DNA of 64,000 bases, from the NCBI RefSeq assembly GCF_022440845.1, contig NZ_JAKNTO010000001.1:2914001-2978000 (forward strand), written 5' to 3'. The notes beneath the pieces were generated by a model that saw nothing but the letters and a program-made list of their open reading frames with translations, searched no databases and was not told the origin of the DNA. The position numbers and the translations under genes were made by a program. This stretch comes from Ruminococcus sp. OA3 (GTDB taxonomy: Bacteria > Bacillota > Clostridia > Lachnospirales > Lachnospiraceae). Positions within the stretch are counted from its first letter, which is position 1, and every line of letters starts with the position of its first letter. Below are positions 37,429-46,994 of the stretch, one piece after another.

Positions 37429-38673
37429 CTATAAATCGACCTTCTTTACACTGTCCGTGTTCAGGTCCACCGTGCTCGCCGCATGTTCACTCTCCACATA
37501 CACAACAGAATCAAACCCCTGTTTTTTCGCATAAACGCTGTAATCCTCCGGCGTTTTGTCCTTATCCTGCACCATGCATGCCATTTTCATTCCGCGGCTT
37601 CTGTCTTTTTTGGCGAGTCTGACTGCGGTGCTGCGCAGATATTCCGGATAAACAATCATCGTCTTCTGGCTCGACACCGGAATCTCGATATTCTGGCGTT
37701 CCAGTGCATTCATCACCTGTTCCATCACAAGCGCAAAGCCGATTGCCGGTGACGGGCGCAGAAAATGTTCCAGAAGACTGTTGTAACGGCCTCCTTTGAC
37801 GAGAGGCTCCCCGGAACCATACGTATATCCCTGAAAAATAATACCGGTATAATATTTGTACTTGCTGAGCATACCCAGATCAAATGAAATGTATTTCTCG
37901 ACACCGTATAATTTTAAGATCTCATATATCTTCTCCAGACGCTCAATCGCAGCACGCGCTTCTTTATTGTTCGTCAGGTTCTTTGCCTCCTCCATGATCT
38001 CCACAGAGCCAAACATATGCGGAAGGCGCAGAAATGCATGTTCAAGCTCTCTGCTGAGCTTCTGCTCGGAGATCAGCTCTTCCACGCCGAAATGGTTTTT
38101 ATTGGAGATCAGTTCACGCAGACGCGCAACAGTCTCCTCATTCATTCCCGCCTCCTCAATGAGCGATTTAAAAAAATCTACCTGACCTACACTGATCTGA
38201 AATTCTGACAGTCCGGTCTCTCTGAGCAGATCTACCATCAGAGTGAGGATCTCTGCATCCGCGTCGATTGATGCATCTCCCATCAGTTCAACACCCATCT
38301 CTGTAGATTCCTTTAATCGTCCCTGATAGCTGGAGTTATTGATAAACGTGCTGCCCTGATAGCAGAGACGCACCGGCATACCGTCTTCCAGAAAATACTT
38401 TGCAGCAGCCCTTGCCACAGAAGGCGTAAAGTCCGGGCGCAGTACAAGCGTATTTCCCTCGCGGTCAAAAAATTTGTACAGATCTTTTGAAGGAGTGGTG
38501 CCCACTTCCCTGCTGAATACATCGAAGAATTCAAATGTCGGCGTCTCAATATCCTGGTAGCCGTAACGATGGACCATACGATGCAGCTTCTCCTGAAGAA
38601 ACTGTTTTCTCTCGCATTCTCCATTGTAAACATCACGTACGCCCTCCGGCGTGTGGAACATTCTTTGTACCAT
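37429..38673 (-). CDS. hisZ: ATP phosphoribosyltransferase regulatory subunit
   Basis: A 414-residue HisRS-like protein: [39 protein letters not shown] and [11 protein letters not shown]. It starts a his operon and precedes short HisG, which identifies it as HisZ, not as a tRNA synthetase. The C-terminal ~95 residues resemble the HisRS anticodon-binding domain, present in some longer HisZ proteins. Confidence 0.93.
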   Translation of the reverse strand: MVQRMFHTPEGVRDVYNGECERKQFLQEKLHRMVHRYGYQDIETPTFEFFDVFSREVGTTPSKDLYKFFDREGNTLVLRPDFTPSVARAAAKYFLEDGMPVRLCYQGSTFINNSSYQGRLKESTEMGVELMGDASIDADAEILTLMVDLLRETGLSEFQISVGQVDFFKSLIEEAGMNEETVARLRELISNKNHFGVEELISEQKLSRELEHAFLRLPHMFGSVEIMEEAKNLTNNKEARAAIERLEKIYEILKLYGVEKYISFDLGMLSKYKYYTGIIFQGYTYGSGEPLVKGGRYNSLLEHFLRPSPAIGFALVMEQVMNALERQNIEIPVSSQKTMIVYPEYLRSTAVRLAKKDRSRGMKMACMVQDKDKTPEDYSVYAKKQGFDSVVYVESEHAASTVDLNTDSVKKVDL

Positions 38674-38707
38674 TTTCGTATTCTCCCTCTGCTTTATCGT
38701 ATTAAAG

Positions 38708-38733
38708 TGCTACCATGGTAGCATATTACCATG
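38708..38733. promoter_or_regulatory. Palindromic putative operator of the his operon
   Basis: TGCTACCATGGTAGCA (38708-38723) is a perfect 16-bp palindrome, and its TACCATG half recurs at 38727-38733. It sits just downstream of the predicted transcription start, an ideal place for repressor binding. No repressor gene is adjacent. Confidence 0.6.
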
Positions 38734-38745
38734 TGAATCTTTTCG

Positions 38746-38774
38746 ATTATAGTCCATTCTGAATAAAATGTCAA
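38746..38774 (-). promoter_or_regulatory. his operon promoter
   Basis: Reverse strand TTGACA (38769-38774), 17-bp spacer, TATAAT (38746-38751): a perfect consensus promoter. The -35 overlaps the last codons of recU. Confidence 0.85.
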
Positions 38775-39304
38775 TCCCTGGATAAAAGGTCTTTCTGCAG
38801 TCCGTCCAGGTAAGAGACCAGCAGTCCGTTTTTCTGATTCAGAAAATACTCCCGGTCAAGTTCTTCGTAAGAAAACCGTTTCCTGCCGCCGTCATCCGCA
38901 CGTTTTCGAAAACGGAGGACATCACACAGGCGCAGGTAGTAAAATTCATTTCGTCCTGTAAAATAGAGAATTAAAAAAGCGATGCCTCCCTGTTTCTCAA
39001 ATTCCTCCATGAACATAACCTGATGCTCATGAATATTCGCCAGCGGAAAAGTATCAGCCGCGCACTCCTTCGCGTCAAAGCAGACCGGAATCCCCTGCAC
39101 CGCACCGATATAGTCAACGGTACTCTTCTTTTCAAAATACGCAAGCGTGATATGCCTGTGTTCCTTGTCGATTTTGATGGGGGTGATTGGAGTCGGAATT
39201 TTCTGGATCAGCGCCAGCCCTTTTTCCCGGTACTGTTCATTTGTCCTGTTGATCAGCTCTTCCAGCGTAGAACCGCGAAGGCCTCTGGAATTCCATGTGC
39301 CCAT
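38771..39304 (-). CDS. recU: Holliday junction resolvase RecU
   Basis: A 177-residue RecU. It has the N-terminal NSRGLRGSTLEELINRTNEQY and the PD-(D/E)XK-type catalytic core TVDYIGAVQGIPVCFDAKE. It cleaves four-way junctions during recombination and segregation in Firmicutes. It is the last gene of the long reverse-strand run that begins at 46925. Confidence 0.93.
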   Translation of the reverse strand: MGTWNSRGLRGSTLEELINRTNEQYREKGLALIQKIPTPITPIKIDKEHRHITLAYFEKKSTVDYIGAVQGIPVCFDAKECAADTFPLANIHEHQVMFMEEFEKQGGIAFLILYFTGRNEFYYLRLCDVLRFRKRADDGGRKRFSYEELDREYFLNQKNGLLVSYLDGLQKDLLSRD

Positions 39305-39319
39305 TACAGTCCCCGCCCC

Positions 39320-39850
39320 CTATTCGATAAAGCCGATTTTGTTAAACGGGAAATAACGCAGAACAGCTTTTCCCAGAATTGCATCCCTTTTTACATATGT
39401 ATTATTCCAGAATCTGGAATCCTTGGACCAGTTGCGGTTGTCTCCCAGCATAAAATACGAATCCTCCGGCACCTCATAAGGTCCGAAATCTCCTTCCATC
39501 GGTTCCGGAATGAAGCTGTCGTCAAGCGGTTCGGTACTGTCATTGATATAAACCTTCCCATCTTTTATGGTGACAGTCTCACCCGGGAGCCCAATAATAC
39601 GCTTGATAAAAAGTTTGGATTCATTGTCCGGATATTTAAAGATCACGATGTCATAGCGCTCCGGGTCGTGTGTAAGATAGGCCAGACGGTTCCCGAAGAT
39701 CTGGTCCCCTGTCATGATCGTATTCTCCATCGATTCCGACGGTATCTTGGCGTTGATGATCAGAAAATTATTGACGACCAGCACGAATACGACGACAAAA
39801 ATAATCATTTTTACATAGTCCCAGAGTTCATTCTTCATAGATTTGCTCAT
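39320..39850 (-). CDS. lepB: Signal peptidase I
   Basis: A 176-residue single-span peptidase. A membrane helix (~14-32) is followed by the catalytic serine in IPSESMENTI, the catalytic lysine in LFIKRIIGLPGE, and the YFMLGDNRNWSKDSRFW box. It removes Sec/Tat signal peptides outside the membrane. The single-helix, short form is typical of Gram-positive SipS-type enzymes. Confidence 0.95.
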   Translation of the reverse strand: MSKSMKNELWDYVKMIIFVVVFVLVVNNFLIINAKIPSESMENTIMTGDQIFGNRLAYLTHDPERYDIVIFKYPDNESKLFIKRIIGLPGETVTIKDGKVYINDSTEPLDDSFIPEPMEGDFGPYEVPEDSYFMLGDNRNWSKDSRFWNNTYVKRDAILGKAVLRYFPFNKIGFIE

Positions 39851-39853
39851 GCT

Positions 39854-40822
39854 TTACTCCTTAAGATGTTCTTCAACCAATATCTTTTTAAAAAGATCCG
39901 GAAGTTCGGCTTCTGCGACCCGTTCGCTTAAATCTTTGAAAGGTTCCTGCATCCTTGGAAAACAGAGTCTCCATGCATGCAGAAGCTGGTGCCGCAGTCC
40001 ATATTTTCTTCTATACTTTTCATTCCAGACCGGATCGCCGTATTTGGCATCTCCTATGATCCCATGACCGCATCCTGCAAGATGACTGCGGATCTGATGC
40101 GTTTTCCCGGTAAGCAGCTCTACTTTCAGCAGCGTAATTCTTCCATTGGTGTCCAGGGGCTCATAAGCCGTCTCAATCCGGGATGCCCCCGGCCGCGGCG
40201 TCTGATATATCTCTACTTTATTACATTTTTCATTTTTATGCAAATATCCGCTGATATGTTCTGCATTTCGTACTTCTCCCTGCACGAGACAGAGATAGTA
40301 TTTCTGAATTGTCCGTTCTTTTAAAAGACGTGACATTTCCTGCAGTCCTGTCACCGTCTTGCCTGCCAGCAGGAGACCACTCGTATTGCGGTCCAGGCGG
40401 TTGCATACGCCTGGCCTGAAGGTGCGCAGGTCCTCCCTGGAAAGCTGATGGCTGTGTATGAGGTAGCTGATCATATATTCATTGGCGGAAATATCTTCGG
40501 CTCTGGCTTTCTGCGACAGCATACCGGCCGGTTTGTCCATGATCAGAACATGTGCATCCTCATAGACGATCTCAAGAGGCACCTGCTCTGCCACTGCTTC
40601 ACGTTTCGTAAACTTTTCGACCGTCTCATCAGAAAGAAACAGTGTGATTTCATCGTTCTCAGTGACTTTTTCACTTCCGTCCGCCCTCTTTTTATTCAGC
40701 ACAATATTCTTTTTCCGAAGCATTTTATAGATAAAACTCTTCGGTGCCTGATTCAGATACTTCTGCAAAAATTTATCCAGTCTCTGACCTGACTCTTTTG
40801 ATGATATGTGTAAAACCTGCAT
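39854..40822 (-). CDS. RluA-family pseudouridine synthase
   Basis: A 322-residue protein. An S4 RNA-binding domain (~12-60: SGQRLDKFLQKYLNQAPKSF) precedes the catalytic domain with VCNRLDRNTSGLLLAGK (catalytic Asp), VELLTGKTHQIRSHLA and GDAKYG. The exact uridine target (23S rRNA or tRNA) cannot be told from sequence alone. It is 3 bases from lepB. Confidence 0.92.
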   Translation of the reverse strand: MQVLHISSKESGQRLDKFLQKYLNQAPKSFIYKMLRKKNIVLNKKRADGSEKVTENDEITLFLSDETVEKFTKREAVAEQVPLEIVYEDAHVLIMDKPAGMLSQKARAEDISANEYMISYLIHSHQLSREDLRTFRPGVCNRLDRNTSGLLLAGKTVTGLQEMSRLLKERTIQKYYLCLVQGEVRNAEHISGYLHKNEKCNKVEIYQTPRPGASRIETAYEPLDTNGRITLLKVELLTGKTHQIRSHLAGCGHGIIGDAKYGDPVWNEKYRRKYGLRHQLLHAWRLCFPRMQEPFKDLSERVAEAELPDLFKKILVEEHLKE

Positions 40823-40841
40823 GGGTAAAAACTCCTAATCT

Positions 40842-41450
40842 TTACAGGGCCAGGGTCAGCATGATATGCCTGACCATCTCATCCCTCGACATTCCCGGAT
40901 ACTTCGGGTCCGGTGAAAATATGATTCCCTCCTGCAGACTGTCCCGGTTTTTATTCATTCCGTCCAGCCGTTCCAGGAATTTGTCGATCGTCCCCGTCAT
41001 CACTCTGACAGAGACAGGATAGCCGTTATGCCTGATCATTTTCTGCAAATGTTCCTGAATGAAATCTGCACGATCCCTGGACTCATTTTTTGTATAGCAC
41101 ACAACCGTGTTCCCGCAGACAGCAGCCGCATCCACGTAAACACTTTTTTCATATGTGGTAAAAAACAGCTCATATGCCATGATAAGTTCTCCTGCATGTG
41201 CCTGAATCCTGCTTGTCATCTCTCCTGGACCAGGCTTTTGCATCATCATCATGATCAGTCCTACCATGGACCTGCATCCCGGCAGACAGCCGACAACTGC
41301 CACCACCGTCAGAACATTTTCTCTCTTTCCAAAGTACAGCAGACCCAGCACAAATACTGCCACTGGCAAAGCAAAAAGTCCTGCCGTGATCAGCAGTCTT
41401 CTCTTTTTCTGGGCCGCTATATAACCGGTCTCTCCTTTTTGCACTTTCAT
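40842..41450 (-). CDS. Membrane protein of unknown function
   Basis: A 202-residue protein I do not recognise as a named family. After a basic N-terminus come two adjacent hydrophobic helices (~20-40: LLITAGLFALPVAVFVLGLL; ~48-68: VLTVVAVVGCLP...VGLIMMMM). The remaining ~130 residues are predicted soluble with VVCYTKNESRDRADFIQEHL and VRVMTGTIDKFLERLDGM. It starts 2 bases after ygiQ and is followed by rluA, so it belongs to the same transcript. Confidence 0.8.
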   Translation of the reverse strand: MKVQKGETGYIAAQKKRRLLITAGLFALPVAVFVLGLLYFGKRENVLTVVAVVGCLPGCRSMVGLIMMMMQKPGPGEMTSRIQAHAGELIMAYELFFTTYEKSVYVDAAAVCGNTVVCYTKNESRDRADFIQEHLQKMIRHNGYPVSVRVMTGTIDKFLERLDGMNKNRDSLQEGIIFSPDPKYPGMSRDEMVRHIMLTLAL

Positions 41451-41451
41451 T

Positions 41452-43347
41452 TTAGTTCCCCGATTTCTTTTTATGTACGTTTCGTATCGTCTTTCTCCCG
41501 GTTGTTTTCCTTATTTTGTTCCCGTTCCGGGGTCCTGCGTCCCGTAATTTTCCTGCAGGGCGGATCAGGCATTTTTTATCGTAACCGATCAGATCCGTCC
41601 TTCCTGTTTTTCTCAGCGCTTCCTCCACGAGTGACCGGTTCTGCGGCAGACGATACTGCATTAGCGCCCGCTGCATTGCTTTTTCATGAAAAGACCGCGG
41701 TACATAGACCGGTTTCATGTTTCTGGGATCCAGCCCCGTATAATACATACACGTCGAAACTGTGGACGGCGTCGGATAGAAGTCCTGAACCTGTTCCGGC
41801 ATAAAACCCATATCCCGCACGTATTCAGCCAGCTTTACCGCATCGCCGAGTCCGCAGCCCGGATGTGAAGACATAAAATACGGAACTGCATACTGCTGCT
41901 TCTTCAGCCGCTGGTTCCATCCCTGATATCTGCGCAGAAATTCTTCATATACTTCATGCTTCGGTTTCCCCATGCACTCCAGTACTGCATCAGATACGTG
42001 TTCCGGTGCTACTCTCAGCTGCCCGCTGATATGGTGTTCGACAAGTTCCTTCATAAATTCATCATTACTGTCCTTTATCACATAGTCAAAGCGGATGCCG
42101 GATCTGACGAATACCTTTTTTACTTTCGGAAGCTGGCGCAGGCGGCGCAGCAGCTTCGTATAATCACTGTGATCGGCATTCAGGCGGGGGCACGGAGAAG
42201 GAAACAGACACTGCCTGTCTTTGCATACTCCCTTTTCCATCTGCTTTTGGCACGAAGGCTGCCTGAAATCAGCGGTCGGTCCCCCCACATCATGGATATA
42301 TCCTTTAAATCCGGGATCTTCCGTAAGCGAAACGGCCTCCCGCTCCAGTGATTCATGACTCCTCGCCTGCACAATACGTCCCTGGTGGAACGTCAGCGCA
42401 CAGAAATTGCACGCTCCAAAGCATCCCCGGCAGCTCGTCAGGCTGAACCTCACTTCATCGATTGCCGGAACTCCGCCGTCCTTTTCATACCTGGGATGAT
42501 ATGTGTTCGCATACGGCAGGTCGTAGATATCATCCAGCTCCTGCATGCTGAGAGGCTTTGCGGGCGGATTCTGCACGATGTATCCCTGCCCTTCATACGG
42601 CTCTGCCAGCGTATCTCCGGTAAACGGATCCGTATTGCGGTACTGAACGGCAAAACTCTCGGCATAGCTTTTCTTATCCCTGCAGATCGTTTCATAGGAC
42701 GGGAGGACTACCGCACCGCTCACGCGGTTTTTATTCTTTGTCCGGTAAACAGTCCCGGGTATATAAGTGATCTCAGAAATCGGAATACCGGCATCAAGTG
42801 CCTCTGCAATGTCAATAATGGAATGCTCTCCCATTCCGTAGGAGATCATATCCGCCCCGGAATCCAGAAGCACGGAGCGTTTCACCCGGTCAGACCAGTA
42901 GTCGTAATGACCGAGACGGCGCAGGCTTGCCTCTATTCCTCCCAGTATGACAGGGGTGTGCTTATATGTCTGCCTGATCAGATTGCCGTAGACGATCACC
43001 GCGCGGTCGGGCCTGCATCCCATCTTTCCGCCGGGCGAATACGCATCCGTGCTTCTGTGTTTTTTTGCGACCGTATAGTGGTTCACCATGGAGTCCATAT
43101 TGCCCGATGAGACGAGGAACGCAAGGCGCGGTTCTCCAAAAACCTGTATGCTCTCTGGTTTCGTCCAGTCCGGCTGTGAAATGATCCCGACAGAATATCC
43201 CCTGCTCTCCAGCAGACGTGTGATGATCGCGCTTCCAAACGAAGAATGGTCAATGTAGGCGTCCCCGCAAATATAAACAAAATCAGGTCTGCTGATGCCC
43301 GCAGCATCGAGTTCCCGCTTTGTTGTCGGTAAAAATTTTACAGGCAT
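41452..43347 (-). CDS. YgiQ-type radical SAM protein
   Basis: A 631-residue UPF0313/YgiQ protein. The N-terminal domain has FVYICGDAYIDHSSFGSA, VILGGIEASLRRLGHYDYW and DMISYGMGE. The radical SAM cluster motif is in SLTSCRGCFGACNFCALTFHQ. Further conserved parts are KGYIHDVGGPTADFR, GQLRVAPEHVS and YFMSSHPGCGL. The substrate is unknown. The stop is 1 base before the membrane-protein gene, and its start overlaps the HAD gene by 10 bases. Confidence 0.93.
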   Translation of the reverse strand: MPVKFLPTTKRELDAAGISRPDFVYICGDAYIDHSSFGSAIITRLLESRGYSVGIISQPDWTKPESIQVFGEPRLAFLVSSGNMDSMVNHYTVAKKHRSTDAYSPGGKMGCRPDRAVIVYGNLIRQTYKHTPVILGGIEASLRRLGHYDYWSDRVKRSVLLDSGADMISYGMGEHSIIDIAEALDAGIPISEITYIPGTVYRTKNKNRVSGAVVLPSYETICRDKKSYAESFAVQYRNTDPFTGDTLAEPYEGQGYIVQNPPAKPLSMQELDDIYDLPYANTYHPRYEKDGGVPAIDEVRFSLTSCRGCFGACNFCALTFHQGRIVQARSHESLEREAVSLTEDPGFKGYIHDVGGPTADFRQPSCQKQMEKGVCKDRQCLFPSPCPRLNADHSDYTKLLRRLRQLPKVKKVFVRSGIRFDYVIKDSNDEFMKELVEHHISGQLRVAPEHVSDAVLECMGKPKHEVYEEFLRRYQGWNQRLKKQQYAVPYFMSSHPGCGLGDAVKLAEYVRDMGFMPEQVQDFYPTPSTVSTCMYYTGLDPRNMKPVYVPRSFHEKAMQRALMQYRLPQNRSLVEEALRKTGRTDLIGYDKKCLIRPAGKLRDAGPRNGNKIRKTTGRKTIRNVHKKKSGN

Positions 43348-44015
43348 GTGTTAAGCACCTCATAATTTCCTTCCAGTATGTCCCGGTATGTATGGATATA
43401 ATAATCCGCAAGACTTTTCTTCTGTTCATCCTGATTCACGCTGTAGGCATCCCAGACCGCACATGTCTGCATGCCCGCTCTCTTTCCCGCCAGAATACCC
43501 GCCGGTATATCTTCAAACACGAGGCACTGTGCCGGGTCCGCATCCAGCTCTTCTGCCACCAGCAGATAGATATCCGGCTCCGGTTTTCCTCTTTTCACAT
43601 CACAGCACGTATGAACGGATGAAAAACATTCCTCCAGCCCATGGACTTTCAGAATTGCTTCCACCAGTTCCCTGCTGTTGCTGGAAGCGATGCCCATACG
43701 GATATCTTTTTTCTGCATCTCCATAATAAATTCAAACACCCCGTCTTTCAGAGGTGTCTCGTGCAGGTACTTATCGCGCGCCATAAAAAGCCATTCATCT
43801 TTGATCGTTTCAACGGAATCGTTCAGACTGAATCTCTTCTTAAAATATCCTGCAGTTTCAGTAAAACTCATCCCCTCAATCTCATGCTGCAATGTCTCCG
43901 GAAGTTCCTTTCCGTGACGGCTCAGATATACCATATCGATGTTCTTCCACATCCACATGGAATCCACAAGCGTGCCGTCCAGGTCGAACAGCATTGCTTT
44001 TTTATTCTTTAACAT
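43338..44015 (-). CDS. HAD-family phosphatase (beta-phosphoglucomutase-like)
   Basis: A 225-residue HAD hydrolase. Motif I AMLFDLDGTLVDSMWMW, motif II GIASSNSR, motif III KRGKPEPDIYL and motif IV LVFEDIPAGILAGKRAG are all intact. An alpha-helical cap of the C1 type makes a small sugar or nucleotide phosphate a likely substrate, but it cannot be named. It overlaps both neighbours by about 10-14 bases. Confidence 0.92.
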   Translation of the reverse strand: MLKNKKAMLFDLDGTLVDSMWMWKNIDMVYLSRHGKELPETLQHEIEGMSFTETAGYFKKRFSLNDSVETIKDEWLFMARDKYLHETPLKDGVFEFIMEMQKKDIRMGIASSNSRELVEAILKVHGLEECFSSVHTCCDVKRGKPEPDIYLLVAEELDADPAQCLVFEDIPAGILAGKRAGMQTCAVWDAYSVNQDEQKKSLADYYIHTYRDILEGNYEVLNTCL

Positions 44016-44721
44016 GTGTTTTTACCAGCCTTTCTGTCTCATCTGATGTAAGCGCCCGGTATTCCCCCGGGCGAAGCGTTTCATCAAGTGTAAGGGTTCC
44101 CATAGACAGCCGTTTCAGATACAGCACACGCTTATTTACAGCCTCAAACATCCGTTTAATCTGATGAAACCTGCCCTCCCGTATCGTTATCTCCACCTCA
44201 GAGATTTCTCCGCTTTTTATAACAGACAGCTGGGCGGGCAGTGTCCGTTTTTCATCTCCGATATCCAGCCCGCTCTGAAAACATTTCACATCCTCATCCG
44301 TCACAGCTCCGGAAATCCTGGCATAATAAACCTTGTCCACGTGTTTTTTCGGCGAAAGCAGTTCGTGCGAAAGCGCTCCGTCATTTGTGATAAGCAGCAG
44401 GCCTTCCGTATCTTTATCCAGCCTTCCGACAGGAAACAGGTCACTCCTGCTGTGTTTCGTAATCAGATCAAGGACCGTCCTGTCTTTCCCATCTTTCACA
44501 GCGGAGACTACACCTGCAGGCTTGTACAGCATAAAGTATTCTTTGCTTACAAAGTCCACCTGTCTCCCTGACACCGTGATGCAGTCCTTTCCCGGACATA
44601 CTTTCTGTTCCGGTCTGCACACAACGATGCCGTTCACACAGACCTGTTTTTTGCGGATCATTTCTTTTACAGCAGACCGGGAGCCAATACCCATCTCCGC
44701 CAGGTAACGGTCCAGCCGCAT
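44002..44721 (-). CDS. RsuA-family pseudouridine synthase
   Basis: A 239-residue protein from ATG 44721. S4 domain (~1-50: MRLDRYLAEMGIGSRSAVKE), then the catalytic domain with PVGRLDKDTEGLLLITNDG (catalytic Asp) and REGRFHQIKRMFEAV. It modifies a uridine in 16S rRNA (RsuA) or 23S rRNA (RluB/E/F). An alternative start at 44751 would overlap the upstream stop as TGATG and have GGAG upstream, adding 10 residues; I cannot decide. It ends inside the HAD gene. Confidence 0.9.
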   Translation of the reverse strand: MRLDRYLAEMGIGSRSAVKEMIRKKQVCVNGIVVCRPEQKVCPGKDCITVSGRQVDFVSKEYFMLYKPAGVVSAVKDGKDRTVLDLITKHSRSDLFPVGRLDKDTEGLLLITNDGALSHELLSPKKHVDKVYYARISGAVTDEDVKCFQSGLDIGDEKRTLPAQLSVIKSGEISEVEITIREGRFHQIKRMFEAVNKRVLYLKRLSMGTLTLDETLRPGEYRALTSDETERLVKTHVKE

Positions 44722-44750
44722 TATTTTTGTTGCGCTTCTCCTGTCTGCCA

Positions 44751-46100
44751 TCACTGCCATCTCCAGCCGCTGTAATATTTGTTCTTCAGTGAATGATTCT
44801 GGACCTTCCCCCAGCCAAGCGGAAATTCCTCGACACAGACGAGATACCATCCATGATCACCGTCCAGATCTGTGATATCGAGGGTCTCGCCTTTCAGATA
44901 TTTAATGACCCGGTAATCGTCATGCGGCAGTGAAAGAACTCTGCGGTATTCTGTGGGTCTCAGTCCCATCGCAAAGGCCTGCGAAGGTTCAAAACGCCCG
45001 TTCTTTATATCTCCCAGATACCAGCCTGTACGAAGGTAACGTATCGGTTTTTCCGGTTCATAACCGCCGGGAAGTGCGTACAGTTTCCCTCCTATTACCC
45101 GAACTTCCATGTCATCCAGAATTTCCGCAGACACATCCTTTAAAAAATCTTCCGCCTCTTTGGGAACCCGGCCTTTTCCTGTTCTTCCGGCACGGTTTGC
45201 ACACAGTTCACCCTGTTTTTTTAACAGTGCAAGGAAGTGCCCCTCCCCGCGCATTTTATATGGAAAAATGCGGACACACTGCACAAGCCCGCCGCAGCCT
45301 TCTGAAAATCCCTCGTACGGTGCGATCTGTACAAGCTCAAGGTCCGGATATTCATGCAGCAGCCATTCTATATTATCTTCATTCTCTTCTTTTGAAAAAG
45401 TACATGTGGAATAGAGCATCATCCCACCGGGTTTTAGCATTCTGTAAGCCTGTCCAAGCAGCTCTTTCTGTATCACGGCGTATTCCCCCGGTCCCCGAGA
45501 TTCCCAGCCGGCAGTCATACGCGGCTCTTTTCGGAACATGCCTTCCCCTGAGCAGGGTGCATCGATCAGTATCTTATCAAAGTATTCCGGATAGAATGCA
45601 AGCAGCTTCTGCGGATTTTCACTCGTCACACAGATATTCGGAATCCCGAATAATTCCAGATTTTTGAGAAGTGCTTTTGCTCTGGAACTGCTGATATCAT
45701 TCGCAAACAGGAGTCCCTTTCCCTGCAGCCGTGCACCGAGTTTCGTCGCTTTTCCGCCGGGTGCCGCACACAGGTCCAGCACCCTGTCTCCCGGTTCCAC
45801 CGGCAGGCGGTCTGCAGGCGTCATTGCGCTCGGCTCCTGCAGGTAATAAAGTCCCGCCGCATAATACGGATCTTTTGATGGCTGTTCTGACTCTTTATAA
45901 AAAAAGCCGTCAGCGATCCATGGGACCTCTTCCGTCAGGATCGATGTTCTGTTCCTGAACTCCTCCGGTGACAATTTCAGTGTATTGACTCGCAGCCCGC
46001 AGGCAGCCGGCTGTGTCAGACTCTGTATGTACGAATCGTACTGAGTTCCAAGCAGCTCTTGCATCTGTTCCAGAAACTTCTTTGGTAAATTCATCTCCAT
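44751..46100 (-). CDS. RsmF/NOP2-type rRNA cytosine-C5 methyltransferase
   Basis: A 449-residue SAM-dependent RNA methyltransferase. Motif I is VLDLCAAPGGKATKL, motif IV IDAPCSGEGMFRK (with one of the two catalytic cysteines), and motif VI MMLYSTCTFSKEENE (with the other). The C-terminal ~150 residues resemble the RsmF-type domain plus a PUA-like tail. It methylates a cytidine in 16S rRNA in homologues. It is 3 bases after the alarmone synthetase gene. Confidence 0.92.
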   Translation of the reverse strand: MEMNLPKKFLEQMQELLGTQYDSYIQSLTQPAACGLRVNTLKLSPEEFRNRTSILTEEVPWIADGFFYKESEQPSKDPYYAAGLYYLQEPSAMTPADRLPVEPGDRVLDLCAAPGGKATKLGARLQGKGLLFANDISSSRAKALLKNLELFGIPNICVTSENPQKLLAFYPEYFDKILIDAPCSGEGMFRKEPRMTAGWESRGPGEYAVIQKELLGQAYRMLKPGGMMLYSTCTFSKEENEDNIEWLLHEYPDLELVQIAPYEGFSEGCGGLVQCVRIFPYKMRGEGHFLALLKKQGELCANRAGRTGKGRVPKEAEDFLKDVSAEILDDMEVRVIGGKLYALPGGYEPEKPIRYLRTGWYLGDIKNGRFEPSQAFAMGLRPTEYRRVLSLPHDDYRVIKYLKGETLDITDLDGDHGWYLVCVEEFPLGWGKVQNHSLKNKYYSGWRWQ

Positions 46101-46103
46101 TTT

Positions 46104-46925
46104 CTAACCTTCCAGCGAATCCATCGTTACAGCCTGTGCGCGGTATCCCTCTGCTATAATGTCAAGCTGCTTATGGAACCGTTTCAGCTGCTGAAGATCA
46201 TTCGTCGCGTAGATGCGATAAAATTCATCCTGTATTTTTACTGCTTCCCGCTGATTGGAAAGCTTAAACAGATTTTCAATGTTGTTCAGTATATCTGAGA
46301 CCAGATTCATCTGAAGCAGCGAGGAATTCTGTGCGTCCATGATCTCATTTCGCACTGTGGACATCTCATTGTCCAGCGCAATAATTGCATCTGCAGCCTT
46401 ACTCAGCCGGATGCGGATATGTTCCGGCATCTTGGATTTATATTTGTACTGCAGGGAATGCTCGATTGTCGCCCAGAAATCCATCGCCATCGTGCGTATC
46501 TGAATCTCCGCCTGAATTCGCTTCGGTCCGTTCAGTGTCTCAACCATATAGTAAATGATCATATGAAAGCTCCTGTAACCGCTGTCTTTCATATGTGTAA
46601 TATAATCTTTCTCGTATTTGACCGTGATATCACTTCTGTTCCTGATCAGCTGAGCCACCCGCTCAATATCTTCCACGAACTGACAGATGATCCGGATACC
46701 GGCGATATCCTCGATCTGCTCTTCCATCTGTTCGATCGGAATCTGTTTTTTCTGAAGCTTTTCCAGAATGCTGGTCACACTCTTTACCCGTCCGGACACT
46801 TCCTCTATCGGAGAATAAAGATTTTTTACTTTATGCTCTTTGATCAGATGATTAAATTTATCTGTCAGCTCCCTGACTGCCAGTTCATAAGGGTTTAATA
46901 TTTCACGCCACAACTGTATTTCCAT
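46104..46925 (-). CDS. Small alarmone synthetase (RelQ/YjbM-like)
   Basis: A 273-residue stand-alone (p)ppGpp synthetase. The RelA/SpoT synthetase fold is seen in VSGRVKSVTSILEK, IEDIAGIRIICQFVEDI, DSGYRSFHMIIYY and QAEIQIRTMAMDFWATIEH. There is no hydrolase or TGS/ACT domain. It makes the stringent-response alarmone independent of ribosomes. It is the first gene of the long unit running to recU. Confidence 0.92.
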   Translation of the reverse strand: MEIQLWREILNPYELAVRELTDKFNHLIKEHKVKNLYSPIEEVSGRVKSVTSILEKLQKKQIPIEQMEEQIEDIAGIRIICQFVEDIERVAQLIRNRSDITVKYEKDYITHMKDSGYRSFHMIIYYMVETLNGPKRIQAEIQIRTMAMDFWATIEHSLQYKYKSKMPEHIRIRLSKAADAIIALDNEMSTVRNEIMDAQNSSLLQMNLVSDILNNIENLFKLSNQREAVKIQDEFYRIYATNDLQQLKRFHKQLDIIAEGYRAQAVTMDSLEG

Positions 46926-46994
46926 ATACCAATCTCTCCTTTATTTCGACTTACCCATCATCCATTATATGAATGAATCCGGAAATTAGACCAG

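Noticed and set aside
37429-38673. Histidyl-tRNA synthetase
   Set aside because: Although HisRS-like, its place before short hisG at the head of a his operon fits HisZ better.
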